A stretch of DNA of 12,148 nucleotides from Gammaproteobacteria bacterium (GCA_021774015.1 JAJFJO010000217.1:1-12148), one strand, 5' to 3'. Positions 1 to 6,868 are shown, counted from the stretch's first letter. Made by a program: numbers and translations. Notes: a model not told the origin generated them from the sequence alone.

Positions 1-1
1 A

Positions 2-592
2 TATGATGTTAAAAACCTTTTGAATAAAAATAGTGATTTGCAAAAACATTGTGAAAAAAAATTTTCTTTCTTAAATAAAAACAAGCATATGATCTTGGTA
101 ACAGCTCATCGGCGAGAAAACTTTGGTGAATCACTTAAACAAATTCTTTATTCTCTTGTGGCGCTAGCAAAAAACAAGAATATCGAAATCGTATACCCCG
201 TGCACCTAAATCCTAATGTACGTAAGCCCGTTAAAGAAATTTTAAACGGGGTGGCGGGTATACATTTAATTGAGCCCACCCAATATTTCGAATTTATTTT
301 TCTCATGCTTCGCTCCCATATAATTCTTTCCGACTCTGGTGGCATACAGGAAGAAGGTCCCGCAATTAACAAGCCAGTTTTGGTTATGCGAAATGAAACA
401 GAACGCCCTGAGGCACTTGAAACCGGCGCAACAAAATTAATAGGAGTTTCCACTAAATCAATCATTGATGGCATTGAATTGTTACTGAATGACAAAAGCG
501 TTTACGAAAAGATGGCTCATGCCAAAAACCCCTATGGTGATGGAACAGCCTCCAAGAAAATCCTAAAAGCAATAACAGAAAGAGGTGTTTAA
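2..592 (+). CDS. wecB: UDP-N-acetylglucosamine 2-epimerase (non-hydrolysing), C-terminal part
   Basis: This is the 3' end of a gene that enters from the left edge; the frame is open from base 2, so the true start is outside the window. About 196 residues of a family that is normally about 375 long are visible. The enzyme interconverts UDP-GlcNAc and UDP-ManNAc in the cytoplasm. The motif TAHRRENFGE near bases 101-130 holds the family's catalytic His (H213 in E. coli WecB, from memory). SDSGGIQEEGP near 328-360 and the RNETERPEALETG segment near 389-427 are the UDP-binding and active-site signatures of the second Rossmann half. Family assignment is secure. The role in an NfrAB-type glycan pathway is inferred from the next two genes: E. 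coli wecB is also called nfrC because phage N4 adsorption needs it. Only 73 bases separate its stop from the start of the nfrB-like frame, so the two are probably co-transcribed. Confidence 0.95.
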   Translation, partial: YDVKNLLNKNSDLQKHCEKKFSFLNKNKHMILVTAHRRENFGESLKQILYSLVALAKNKNIEIVYPVHLNPNVRKPVKEILNGVAGIHLIEPTQYFEFIFLMLRSHIILSDSGGIQEEGPAINKPVLVMRNETERPEALETGATKLIGVSTKSIIDGIELLLNDKSVYEKMAHAKNPYGDGTASKKILKAITERGV

Positions 593-665
593 AACAGGGG
601 CGGGGTAAAGGTGAGGCGCAGTAACCAAAGTAGGAGCAAAGCAGTTGTATGAACTTAACATAATA

Positions 666-872
666 ATGTGGTATTCACTTATTACAGTCGCCATTATATT
701 TTTAATTTCTGGCATCGATTAATTTTTTATCTATCTTATTTATTGGATAATAACATGTTATCGTAAAATTAAAAATTACCCAAAATTAACCCATGAAAAA
801 TTAAGCACCATACCTGAAAAAAAAACAGCTCTAGTCATTCCATGCTGGGAAGAAGATAAGGTTATTGGGGCG
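666..872 (+). pseudogene. Severed N-terminal segment of the nfrB-like gene, containing an in-frame TAA
   Basis: Reading from ATG 666 in the same frame as the downstream glycosyltransferase gives a hydrophobic segment, MWYSLITVAIIFLISGID, then TAA at 720-722. The same frame then continues with FFIYLIYWIITCYRKIKNYP and a stretch ending TALVIPCWEEDKVIGA, which runs directly into residue 1 of the open part at 873. E. coli NfrB has a matching N-terminus (FISGLDDFFID...YW, then AIMVPAWNE, from memory). The TAA therefore sits at the acidic position in the GLDDFF motif, and a single GAA to TAA change would explain it. No ATG, GTG or TTG lies in frame between 723 and 872. No close Shine-Dalgarno precedes 666; AGGAG at 632-636 is about 29 bases away. 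The alternatives are a sequencing error or stop readthrough. Confidence 0.8.
720..722 (+). other. In-frame TAA stop interrupting nfrB at codon 19
   Basis: The TAA falls between GID and FFI of the conserved NfrB N-terminal motif. The coding frame is otherwise open from 666 to 2486, and no other lesion is visible in it. Confidence 0.8.
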
Positions 873-2486
873 ATGTTAGAGTACAATATACCAAGGATTG
901 ACTATAGTAACTATGATGTTTTTATAGGCACATATATAAATGATACGGCAACAATAAAAGCAGTTAAAGAAATTGAAAGAAAACATCAAAATGTCTATTG
1001 TGTCATTAACAATACCCCAGGCCCTACAAGCAAGGCAGACAATTTAAACAGCGTGTATAATCATTTGTGTCATCACGAACAAAAAATGAATGTGCAGTAC
1101 GACATCATTGTTATGCACGACTGTGAAGATGTTATTCATCCACTAACCTTTCTGTTATACAACTATTTAATACCCGAAAAAGATATGATACAAACACCCG
1201 TTTTCCCATTAGAGCAACCACATTGGCACTGGACTTATTGGACTTATGCTGATGAATTTGCAGAGCTCCACACAAAAGAGATGACTACCAGGGAGTTCTT
1301 AAAAGCATTTGTTCCATCTGCGGGTGTTGGAACCGCATTTTCCCGCAAAGCAATTCAAACTCTTGCCAAAAAAAGCGGACTCCCATTTAACACAGAGTCT
1401 CTTGTAGAAGATTATGATTGTGCTTTGCGTTTAAAATTACAGGGTCTTAAAACGATATTTTTGGTACAGCATGTTGAGCGCATGAAAATAAAACGCGGGC
1501 TGTTTGGCAAAGAAAAATATATAAAAACAAATGAAATTGTTGCTACCCGGGCACTTTTCCCCGCCAAGTATCACTTAGCGGTGCGCCAAAGAAGCCGCTG
1601 GACATACGGCATTGCCTTACAACAGTGGAAACTAAGCGGGTGGCCTGGAAACTTAACCATGAAATATTTTTTATTGCATGATCGAAAAACATCCTTCGCA
1701 AATTTTATAAATTTTCTTGGTTATATAGTGTTTCTTTATTGGATTTTCATTTATTTATGGTCTATACAGGACCCATCTATCGATAACTTAGGTAATTTTT
1801 TGGAGCGAGAGCCATGGGTATTTACTCTAATTATTTTATGCACCCTTGCTATGTTAAACCGCATAATACAGAGAGCAATTGCTTCACTCCGAGTATATGG
1901 TGTAATTTCAGCAATATTAAGCATACCCCGAATCATATTTTCCAACTTTGTAAATCTTCATGCAATTACAAGGGCTTATATCCATTATTTGTTTCACTTT
2001 AAAATCAGAGGTTTTGTGCACTGGGCGAAAACAAAAAATCGATTCCCAACCTACAAAGAACTAAAACACTATAATAGGAAGCTAGGAGATATTTTACTTC
2101 GCGATCGTATTGTTTCAGACAACGATCTTCTAGAGGCTCTAAGCATACAGGAACAAACTGGAGAGAAGCTGGGAGTAATACTAATGAAAAACAAAAAAAT
2201 AACAGAAGATCAATTACTAAAATCTTTAGCCAGCAACTATAAAATGTCCATTGTCAATATAACTAAAAATGATATCTTAAGCTATCAAAATCTTAATTTT
2301 CTTAGCAAGGAAACATATCAGTGGCTATTAGACAATTATTTATTACCCATTATCTATTCTGACGATACATTAATTATTGCCACCTCAGACCCGGGCAACC
2401 AAACAATAAAAAAAGAAGCGCTGAACAAACTTTCGCCTATAAATATTCGTTTTGTTTTAACCGGCTGGTCATCAACCAAGCATTAA
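873..2486 (+). CDS. nfrB: NfrB-like inner-membrane family 2 glycosyltransferase with C-terminal MshEN/GspE-N domain
   Basis: This is the intact 537-residue part of an NfrB homologue (phage N4 adsorption protein B), an inner-membrane synthase of a ManNAc-containing exopolysaccharide in E. coli. GT2 signatures are PGPTSKAD (49-56), the DxD-like HDCED (82-86), SAGVGTAFSR (149-158), the acceptor-site VEDYD (178-182) and QRSRW (239-243). Hydrophobic segments follow at about 275-297, 314-334 and 341-360. Residues 403-530 form an MshEN/GspE N-terminal-like domain with two KLGxxL repeats (403-426 and 432-455), the module that binds c-di-GMP in relatives. The ATG at 873 has no good Shine-Dalgarno and leaves out the first Rossmann strand, so it is probably not the original start (see 666-872). 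Even with that part restored (about 605 residues) it is shorter than E. coli NfrB (about 745), ending after the first MshEN unit. Its stop overlaps the stop of the convergent nfrA gene. Family call is firm; activity is doubtful. Confidence 0.88.
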   Translation: MLEYNIPRIDYSNYDVFIGTYINDTATIKAVKEIERKHQNVYCVINNTPGPTSKADNLNSVYNHLCHHEQKMNVQYDIIVMHDCEDVIHPLTFLLYNYLIPEKDMIQTPVFPLEQPHWHWTYWTYADEFAELHTKEMTTREFLKAFVPSAGVGTAFSRKAIQTLAKKSGLPFNTESLVEDYDCALRLKLQGLKTIFLVQHVERMKIKRGLFGKEKYIKTNEIVATRALFPAKYHLAVRQRSRWTYGIALQQWKLSGWPGNLTMKYFLLHDRKTSFANFINFLGYIVFLYWIFIYLWSIQDPSIDNLGNFLEREPWVFTLIILCTLAMLNRIIQRAIASLRVYGVISAILSIPRIIFSNFVNLHAITRAYIHYLFHFKIRGFVHWAKTKNRFPTYKELKHYNRKLGDILLRDRIVSDNDLLEALSIQEQTGEKLGVILMKNKKITEDQLLKSLASNYKMSIVNITKNDILSYQNLNFLSKETYQWLLDNYLLPIIYSDDTLIIATSDPGNQTIKKEALNKLSPINIRFVLTGWSSTKH

Positions 2487-4564
2487 AGCTGAGCATAAAG
2501 CTCCACAAAAAAAAGTGTCTCTTTGTATCGTGGGCCAAAAGGATTGGGAGAGGGGCTATTTACAGGCACATAAAAACCATAATTTCGTTCTACCCTGAAT
2601 ATAAGGTTAAGAGGGTTAAATGGGGTAATTGATGCGCCAACCCCCACCACGCCAATGTTATTAAAAAACTCATGGTTTGTATCAAAAACATAAGCACCTT
2701 TTAAATAAACACCTATACTGCTGTATTTGAATTCTGCCACTCGAAAACCTGCCCTTATTCTCCCAGCACCAATCCAGTTGTCTTCATATCGACTATAAAA
2801 ACTAAAATCCCCATATGCATCTGCTTGTGGCTTCATTAAAAAGACAAGTTTTGGGGAAAAATGCGACCCTGGCCCCCAGTATTGATAGAATGTAATACCA
2901 GATCGAAAATCAGGCCTCCATAGCTCTCTGTTTCGATCTATCAAATCATATCCCGCCCCATATTCGACATATAACAAAGCAGGAATGCTTTTAAGGGGTT
3001 GCAACGATAACCCCAAAGACAGAATCATTGCGTTATCATCAAAAATATCTGGAATCAGGCCACCCAAACTTTTAGTATCAAGGGTGTATCGCGTTCGCAA
3101 ATACAAGGCAAACTGTTTATTGGAATCAAGATAACGACCAAATTTAATATCAATTGGAAAAACATACGCACCAAACCGAGCCGTATAGAAGGGTGCTGTA
3201 TATAAGTTAAAAAACCAAGGTTCTTTAAACCACCTATCTTTAAGTGGTTTAAGATAAATTAATGTATTGCTTGCCTTCAGAGAAACTTTTTTATCTGGCG
3301 ATTTACGTAAATTTCTAAATTGCTCATAAGCTCTGTTAAACATTTTTAAGTTTTGATAGATATAGCCCAACTGCTCAACAACCTGATAATCACTCGGATT
3401 AATTCGTTGTGCCTCTTCAAAATGAGGCAAAGCTTTTCTTTCCTCTTTAAGAGCAAGATATCGATACCCCAACTCTCTCTGAGCTTTAATACTATTTGGG
3501 TAGCTCTCTACGATCTTAATTAACAAAGAAAGTGCCTTTTTCTTATTGATTTTATTTAATCTATAATACTCTTTTAACATCCGGTCTTTCTTGCTAAACA
3601 AATCCAATTTTTTTAAAGCACGGAACTCCTGATCAGCTTTTACACGTATACTTTCTTGCCTAATTTTACTTAAAAGCGAGAAATATTCTTTCGCTTTCTC
3701 TACCCGTCCAATCTTCTGATAAATATAAGCCAACTGTAATTGCAAATTTAATTCTTTTGGTTTTAATTTCACAGCTTCCTTAAACAACACCAATGCTTTT
3801 TTTGGCAGGTTTTTCCTCAAGTAGTAATAACCCAACTCAACCTTAGCCTCAAACAAGCTTGGATACTGAATGGTTATCATGACCAGCTCTCGCTGCGCTT
3901 GTAAGGGGTGTGTTTTTTTTAATTGGTAATAATTATTCATTGCAATGTCGGCATTGTTTAGAGGGCGTTGAGCTTGTTTTTCCTGGGAAGGTTTTTTTTC
4001 AACCAAATCTTTTTCTGATTTTTTTGAGGTAAGCTCCTCCTGGGTGTTTTGCTTAGCAACAATTGTTGAGTCATCATTTATGTGAGGCTTTAAAATGCTT
4101 TCTTGAAAATTCTTAATAGCCATTAAAGCTTTTCGTACTTTCTCCCTAGTAGACGGGTCATTTGAATTAATGAGCTTTTCAAATTCGTATTGCGCTTCCT
4201 TATATTTAGCCTCATTAAAATATAAATACCCTAACTGCAATGTTATATCATTATTGTGAGGCTCCAGCTGCTGCACTTTACGCAAAATAATGATAGCTTG
4301 TAATTCTTTACCCTGCTTAATATTAAGGTACCCCAACTCCTTAAGTGCTGTTAAATTTTTTGAATCTCGGGACAAAATTGAATAAAGAACTTTCTTTGAT
4401 TTTTCATTATCATTCTTTTTCTTATATGCATAAAATTCATTTAACAACTGCTTTGTCGTTTTTTGAGCATGAATTCCTCCTTTAGCAGAAGAGTTGGCAT
4501 AAAAAAAGAACGTGGTCACGACGACACACGTTAGCAGGCTTACCAAAGCCAAGCGCTTAATCAT
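2483..4564 (-). CDS. nfrA: NfrA-like TPR protein, predicted outer-membrane exporter partner of NfrB
   Basis: The chosen start (4564) gives 693 residues. It has GGAG at 4572-4575 with a 7-base spacer and puts a clean signal peptide first (MIKRLALVSLL..., likely cleavage near SSA 25-27). An upstream in-frame ATG at 4609 has no ribosome site. After the signal come three related TPR modules at about 40-153, 209-323 and 329-442, with a Lys/Glu/Gln-rich linker at about 155-207. The last 250 residues (443-693) are rich in aromatic residues and short alternating strands (for example WFFNLYTAPFYTARFG and GSHFSPKLVFLMKPQADAYG), like the C-terminal domain of phage N4 receptor NfrA. The protein is shorter than E. 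coli NfrA (about 990 residues) and ends ELYAQL, without the terminal aromatic typical of many barrels. In E. coli nfrA and nfrB form one operon; here they converge. The NfrA assignment rests on the domain order plus its neighbours. Confidence 0.78.
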   Translation of the reverse strand: MIKRLALVSLLTCVVVTTFFFYANSSAKGGIHAQKTTKQLLNEFYAYKKKNDNEKSKKVLYSILSRDSKNLTALKELGYLNIKQGKELQAIIILRKVQQLEPHNNDITLQLGYLYFNEAKYKEAQYEFEKLINSNDPSTREKVRKALMAIKNFQESILKPHINDDSTIVAKQNTQEELTSKKSEKDLVEKKPSQEKQAQRPLNNADIAMNNYYQLKKTHPLQAQRELVMITIQYPSLFEAKVELGYYYLRKNLPKKALVLFKEAVKLKPKELNLQLQLAYIYQKIGRVEKAKEYFSLLSKIRQESIRVKADQEFRALKKLDLFSKKDRMLKEYYRLNKINKKKALSLLIKIVESYPNSIKAQRELGYRYLALKEERKALPHFEEAQRINPSDYQVVEQLGYIYQNLKMFNRAYEQFRNLRKSPDKKVSLKASNTLIYLKPLKDRWFKEPWFFNLYTAPFYTARFGAYVFPIDIKFGRYLDSNKQFALYLRTRYTLDTKSLGGLIPDIFDDNAMILSLGLSLQPLKSIPALLYVEYGAGYDLIDRNRELWRPDFRSGITFYQYWGPGSHFSPKLVFLMKPQADAYGDFSFYSRYEDNWIGAGRIRAGFRVAEFKYSSIGVYLKGAYVFDTNHEFFNNIGVVGVGASITPFNPLNLIFRVERNYGFYVPVNSPSPNPFGPRYKETLFFVELYAQL
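3239..4447 (-). repeat. Three related ~115-residue TPR modules inside nfrA
   Basis: Modules lie at about 4447-4106, 3940-3596 and 3580-3239. Each follows the same plan: a short helix with a YY-L-K pattern, a helix ending before an SYP/QYP/RDS turn, an ELGY helix pair, a KAL--F--A helix, then a LGYIYQ or LAYIYQ helix pair and a closing basic helix. The ELGY and LGYxY/LAYIY signatures recur in all three, which suggests internal duplication. Confidence 0.6.
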
Positions 4565-4609
4565 TAAGTTACTCCGCAACAACATAGGATACGACATTAT
4601 ACCAACCAT

Positions 4610-4637
4610 TTGTTTTTAAATGCAATTTTGATACAAT
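4610..4637 (+). promoter_or_regulatory. Candidate sigma-70 promoter for rsmB
   Basis: TTGTTT (4610-4615), a 16-base spacer and TACAAT (4632-4637) lie about 28 bases before the rsmB start. A perfect dyad, ACAATAG-CC-CTATTGT (4633-4648), overlaps the -10 element and could be an operator. The match is plausible but is based on one sequence only. Confidence 0.4.
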
Positions 4638-4664
4638 AGCCCTATTGTTATTAGAGATCAACTA

Positions 4665-5972
4665 ATGAACACACGTGTAGCCGCTGCGAAAACTCTATCT
4701 AACGTTATCTTTAACGGCCAATCTCTCTCCAGCGCGCTTCCTCCTGCCTGTGAACAGCTGAGTAAGCCTACTGACATCCCTTTACTACAAGAAATCTGCT
4801 ACGGCAGCTTGCGATGGTACCATCGCCTGGATGCGATCGCTCAAGAGTTGTTGTTTAAACCGCTGCCACCCAAGGAGGCAGACGTATACAGCTTATTGAT
4901 CACAGGTCTGTACCAACTTATTTATATGCGAGTGCCTGACTATGCCGCCGTCTCAGAAACGGTTGACGCAGCCAAAAAATTAAAAAAGTTTTGGGCCACC
5001 GGGTTACTCAATAAAATTCTCCGACGCTTCATAAAAGAAAAGGAAGCTTTATTAGACAGCACAGATAAAAAACTTACCTATAAAGAAGCCCACCCCGAGT
5101 GGTTAATACAACATTTACAAGACGCCTGGCCCGAACAGTACCAGAACATATTGAAAGCAAACAACCAGCCCGCACCTATGTTCCTACGTGTAAACTTGAA
5201 CAAAACTACCCGTGAAAATTATATAAACTTATTAAAAGAGGCCGAAATAGAAGGGCATGTTATTAATCACCTCGACACAGCCATACGTTTAGAGCACGCA
5301 GTGCCTGTTAACAAACTCCCTGAGTTTGATGCCAGTTTTTGCAGTGTACAAGATGCCTCTGGGCAGTTTTGCGCCAACGCATTAGACTTGCATTCAGGGC
5401 AACGCGTGCTTGATGCTTGCGCTGCTCCCGGCAGTAAAACCAGCCACATATTAGAAAAAGAACCTGAGCTTACCCTATTAACTGCCATCGATCAGGATGC
5501 TCAACGTTTAACAAAAGTAAAAGATAACATAGAACGCTTGCAGCTAGATCATAAGGTTGTGCACCTGGTATTAGCCGATGCCAACCACACAAAGCAATGG
5601 TGGGAAGGGCATCAGTATGATCGCATATTGGTTGATGCGCCATGTTCTGGAACAGGTGTAATACGCCGCCACCCTGATATAAAACTATTGCGCCGTGAAG
5701 AAGATATAAATGCGTTATCGCAACAGCAACTTCATTTACTTAACTCACTTTGGCCTTTATTACACTCGGGGGGGAAATTAGTTTATTCCACTTGCTCAGT
5801 GCTGCCGCAGGAAAATGAGAGGGTGATCAGTGCTTTTTGTAAAGAACATAAAGATGCCAAACCCCAACCTTTGAATTTAGATATTGGTTTACAACAAAAA
5901 TACGGTACTCAGTTTTTACCCGAGGCTCTTGGGCTAGATGGGTTTTATTTTTGCGTTATAAACAAACCTTAA
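4665..5972 (+). CDS. rsmB: 16S rRNA (cytosine(967)-C(5))-methyltransferase RsmB
   Basis: RsmB (Sun/Fmu) methylates C967 of 16S rRNA using S-adenosylmethionine. The 435 residues match the usual length (about 430). Residues 1-130 resemble the NusB-like RNA-binding domain (ICYGSLRWYHRLD at 44-56). The Rossmann methyltransferase domain shows the SAM-binding VLDACAAPGSKTSH (248-261), the acidic DQD (276-278), LVDAPCSGTGVIRRHPDIK (322-340) and STCSVLPQENE (375-385). The two family cysteines are both present, C327 (PCSG) and C377 (TCS). The first is the resolving and the second the catalytic Cys in this superfamily. The ATG at 4665 gives the expected N-terminus; its ribosome site is weak (TTAGAGA). 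In many gammaproteobacteria it follows def and fmt; here it stands alone, divergent from nfrA and convergent with a usp gene 26 bases away. Confidence 0.96.
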   Translation: MNTRVAAAKTLSNVIFNGQSLSSALPPACEQLSKPTDIPLLQEICYGSLRWYHRLDAIAQELLFKPLPPKEADVYSLLITGLYQLIYMRVPDYAAVSETVDAAKKLKKFWATGLLNKILRRFIKEKEALLDSTDKKLTYKEAHPEWLIQHLQDAWPEQYQNILKANNQPAPMFLRVNLNKTTRENYINLLKEAEIEGHVINHLDTAIRLEHAVPVNKLPEFDASFCSVQDASGQFCANALDLHSGQRVLDACAAPGSKTSHILEKEPELTLLTAIDQDAQRLTKVKDNIERLQLDHKVVHLVLADANHTKQWWEGHQYDRILVDAPCSGTGVIRRHPDIKLLRREEDINALSQQQLHLLNSLWPLLHSGGKLVYSTCSVLPQENERVISAFCKEHKDAKPQPLNLDIGLQQKYGTQFLPEALGLDGFYFCVINKP

Positions 5973-5998
5973 AAAGCCTGTTTTTATACCGCCGCAGG

Positions 5999-6442
5999 TT
6001 ATGATTTAACCCGCACAGCCAACACATCACAGTGCGCTGAGTGGAGAACCGCATTCGCAGTGGAACCTAGTAGCAACCGCACGCCGTGCTTACCGTGTGA
6101 ACCAACAATAATCAATGACGCATTTACTTTTTCCGCCTCATCAATAATGATTTGCTTTGCAGGACCAATCTTCACCACCTGATCCTCAGAGGCAATCCCC
6201 ATTTTTTCAGCAATAACAGCCACCTCCTTTACTGCCTCCTCAACGAGTGTCTGCTCGATATCCACGCCCGCAGACGCTCCATAAGCCGCTCCATAGTTAC
6301 TGAGATGCTCCACCGCATGCACCAAGATAATCCGCGCTCCAAACTCCTGCTTAGTCTCCAAAGCCTGCTTAACGATATGAGCATCAGCTTCTGGATCGAG
6401 CTCTAGGGCTAAAACAACGGTGCTATATTGAGTTTCTGGCAT
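5999..6442 (-). CDS. Universal stress protein, UspA family
   Basis: This is a 147-residue single-domain Usp, the usual length. It starts with the typical first strand (YSTVVLALELDPEA). The C-terminal nucleotide-binding signature VGSHGKHG...LLLGST (113-128) fits the GxxG-x8-GS form seen in ATP-binding members, and the protein ends AHCDVLAVRV as in many gammaproteobacterial UspA proteins. Such proteins bind nucleotides and help survival under starvation, oxidative or envelope stress; the exact role cannot be read from sequence. The start is supported by AAGGA (6451-6455) with an 8-base spacer. That ribosome site lies in a small hairpin, and the promoter abuts the DnaA-box region (see those entries). 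The gene occupies the position beside the origin that dnaA holds in many relatives. Confidence 0.92.
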   Translation of the reverse strand: MPETQYSTVVLALELDPEADAHIVKQALETKQEFGARIILVHAVEHLSNYGAAYGASAGVDIEQTLVEEAVKEVAVIAEKMGIASEDQVVKIGPAKQIIIDEAEKVNASLIIVGSHGKHGVRLLLGSTANAVLHSAHCDVLAVRVKS

Positions 6443-6444
6443 GT

Positions 6445-6459
6445 CGATAATCCTTATCG
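6445..6459 (-). promoter_or_regulatory. Hairpin enclosing the usp ribosome-binding site
   Basis: On the usp strand the sequence CGATAA-GGA-TTATCG is a perfect 6-bp inverted repeat with a 3-base loop. The Shine-Dalgarno AAGGA lies in the loop and top of the stem. Folding could limit initiation; it could instead be a DNA operator just downstream of the promoter. Confidence 0.4.
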
Positions 6460-6474
6460 TGATTAAGAGAGCCT

Positions 6475-6504
6475 ATTATAAAGGCAAGTGAAGCAAGATA
6501 TCCA
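6475..6504 (-). promoter_or_regulatory. Candidate sigma-70 promoter of the usp gene
   Basis: On the minus strand, TATAAT (6480-6475) is a perfect -10 element. TGGATA (6504-6499) is a 4/6 match to -35 with an 18-base spacer. Transcription would start near 6468, giving a leader of about 25 bases that contains the hairpin. The -35 element overlaps a near-consensus DnaA box at 6498-6506. Confidence 0.5.
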
Positions 6505-6506
6505 CA
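6498..6506 (+). promoter_or_regulatory. DnaA box, 8/9
   Basis: ATATCCACA matches TTATCCACA except at the first base. It overlaps the -35 element of the usp promoter. Confidence 0.5.
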
Positions 6507-6566
6507 TGTATAAGTCTGTCTATAAGCAAGGAATAATCACCAGCAAACCTGCGAATAAAACAAGGC

Positions 6567-6575
6567 TTATACACA
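6567..6575 (+). promoter_or_regulatory. DnaA box, matches TTATNCACA
   Basis: TTATACACA fits the degenerate DnaA consensus fully. It is the best box of the left cluster. Confidence 0.65.
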
Positions 6576-6595
6576 GCCGTGAGGAAAGGGCTGGT

Positions 6596-6604
6596 TTATC
6601 CCCA
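6596..6604 (+). promoter_or_regulatory. DnaA box, 8/9
   Basis: TTATCCCCA differs from TTATCCACA only at position 7. It lies 20 bases after the preceding box. Confidence 0.45.
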
Positions 6605-6616
6605 ATCGATACAGAC

Positions 6617-6625
6617 CTATTCACA
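6617..6625 (+). promoter_or_regulatory. Weak DnaA box
   Basis: CTATTCACA fits TTATNCACA except at position 1. It is supported mainly by belonging to the cluster. Confidence 0.35.
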
Positions 6626-6722
6626 CAACAGCTGGGCAGATGCGCACAGGGTTGGAGTCTATGTAATTCATTAATATTTAAAGTAAAAATAGAGATACAA
6701 ACAGATTTGTGGAGCACTAACT

Positions 6723-6757
6723 ATAACTACTTATATATATAAGAATATTATTGTTAT
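6723..6757. repeat. AT-rich module 1, candidate DNA unwinding element
   Basis: This nearly GC-free stretch contains ATAACTACTTAT (6723-6734), an alternating TA run and ATTGTTAT (6750-6757). The first and last blocks recur in the same order at 7075-7112. It lies between the two DnaA-box clusters. Confidence 0.5.
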
Positions 6758-6859
6758 TAGTGTTTAGGAGGGAAAAGATAAATTGTTTGAATTTTAATCA
6801 TCCTTAACAGTGAGGAAGATCTCAAACGCTCCATCAAACTTAAAACCTTCTTAACAGAC

Positions 6860-6868
6860 TTATCCACA
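6860..6868 (+). promoter_or_regulatory. Perfect DnaA box
   Basis: TTATCCACA is an exact match to the E. coli R1/R4-type box and is followed by GA, as is the second perfect box at 7051. Confidence 0.8.

Noticed and set aside
148..495. Minus-strand open frame of about 115 codons inside wecB
   Set aside because: It lies antisense to a strongly conserved enzyme, has no recognisable motif and no ribosome site.
593..665. Possible promoter or RNA gene in the G-rich gap between wecB and nfrB
   Set aside because: No -10/-35 pair with acceptable spacing and no tRNA-like fold was found; only an unplaced AGGAG at 632-636 and a 4-codon ATG frame at 649-663.
4565..4609. Upstream start for nfrA at 4609
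   Set aside because: No Shine-Dalgarno precedes it, and it would put 15 residues in front of a clean signal peptide; ATG 4564 has GGAG at ideal spacing.
5970..5986. TAAAAA-GCCTG-TTTTTA palindrome at the rsmB stop as a bidirectional terminator
   Set aside because: The stem is A/T only with a 5-base loop, too weak to call an intrinsic terminator.
6488..6742. 84-codon plus-strand frame in the origin region
   Set aside because: It runs through the left DnaA boxes and AT-rich module 1, has no ribosome site and no protein-like pattern.
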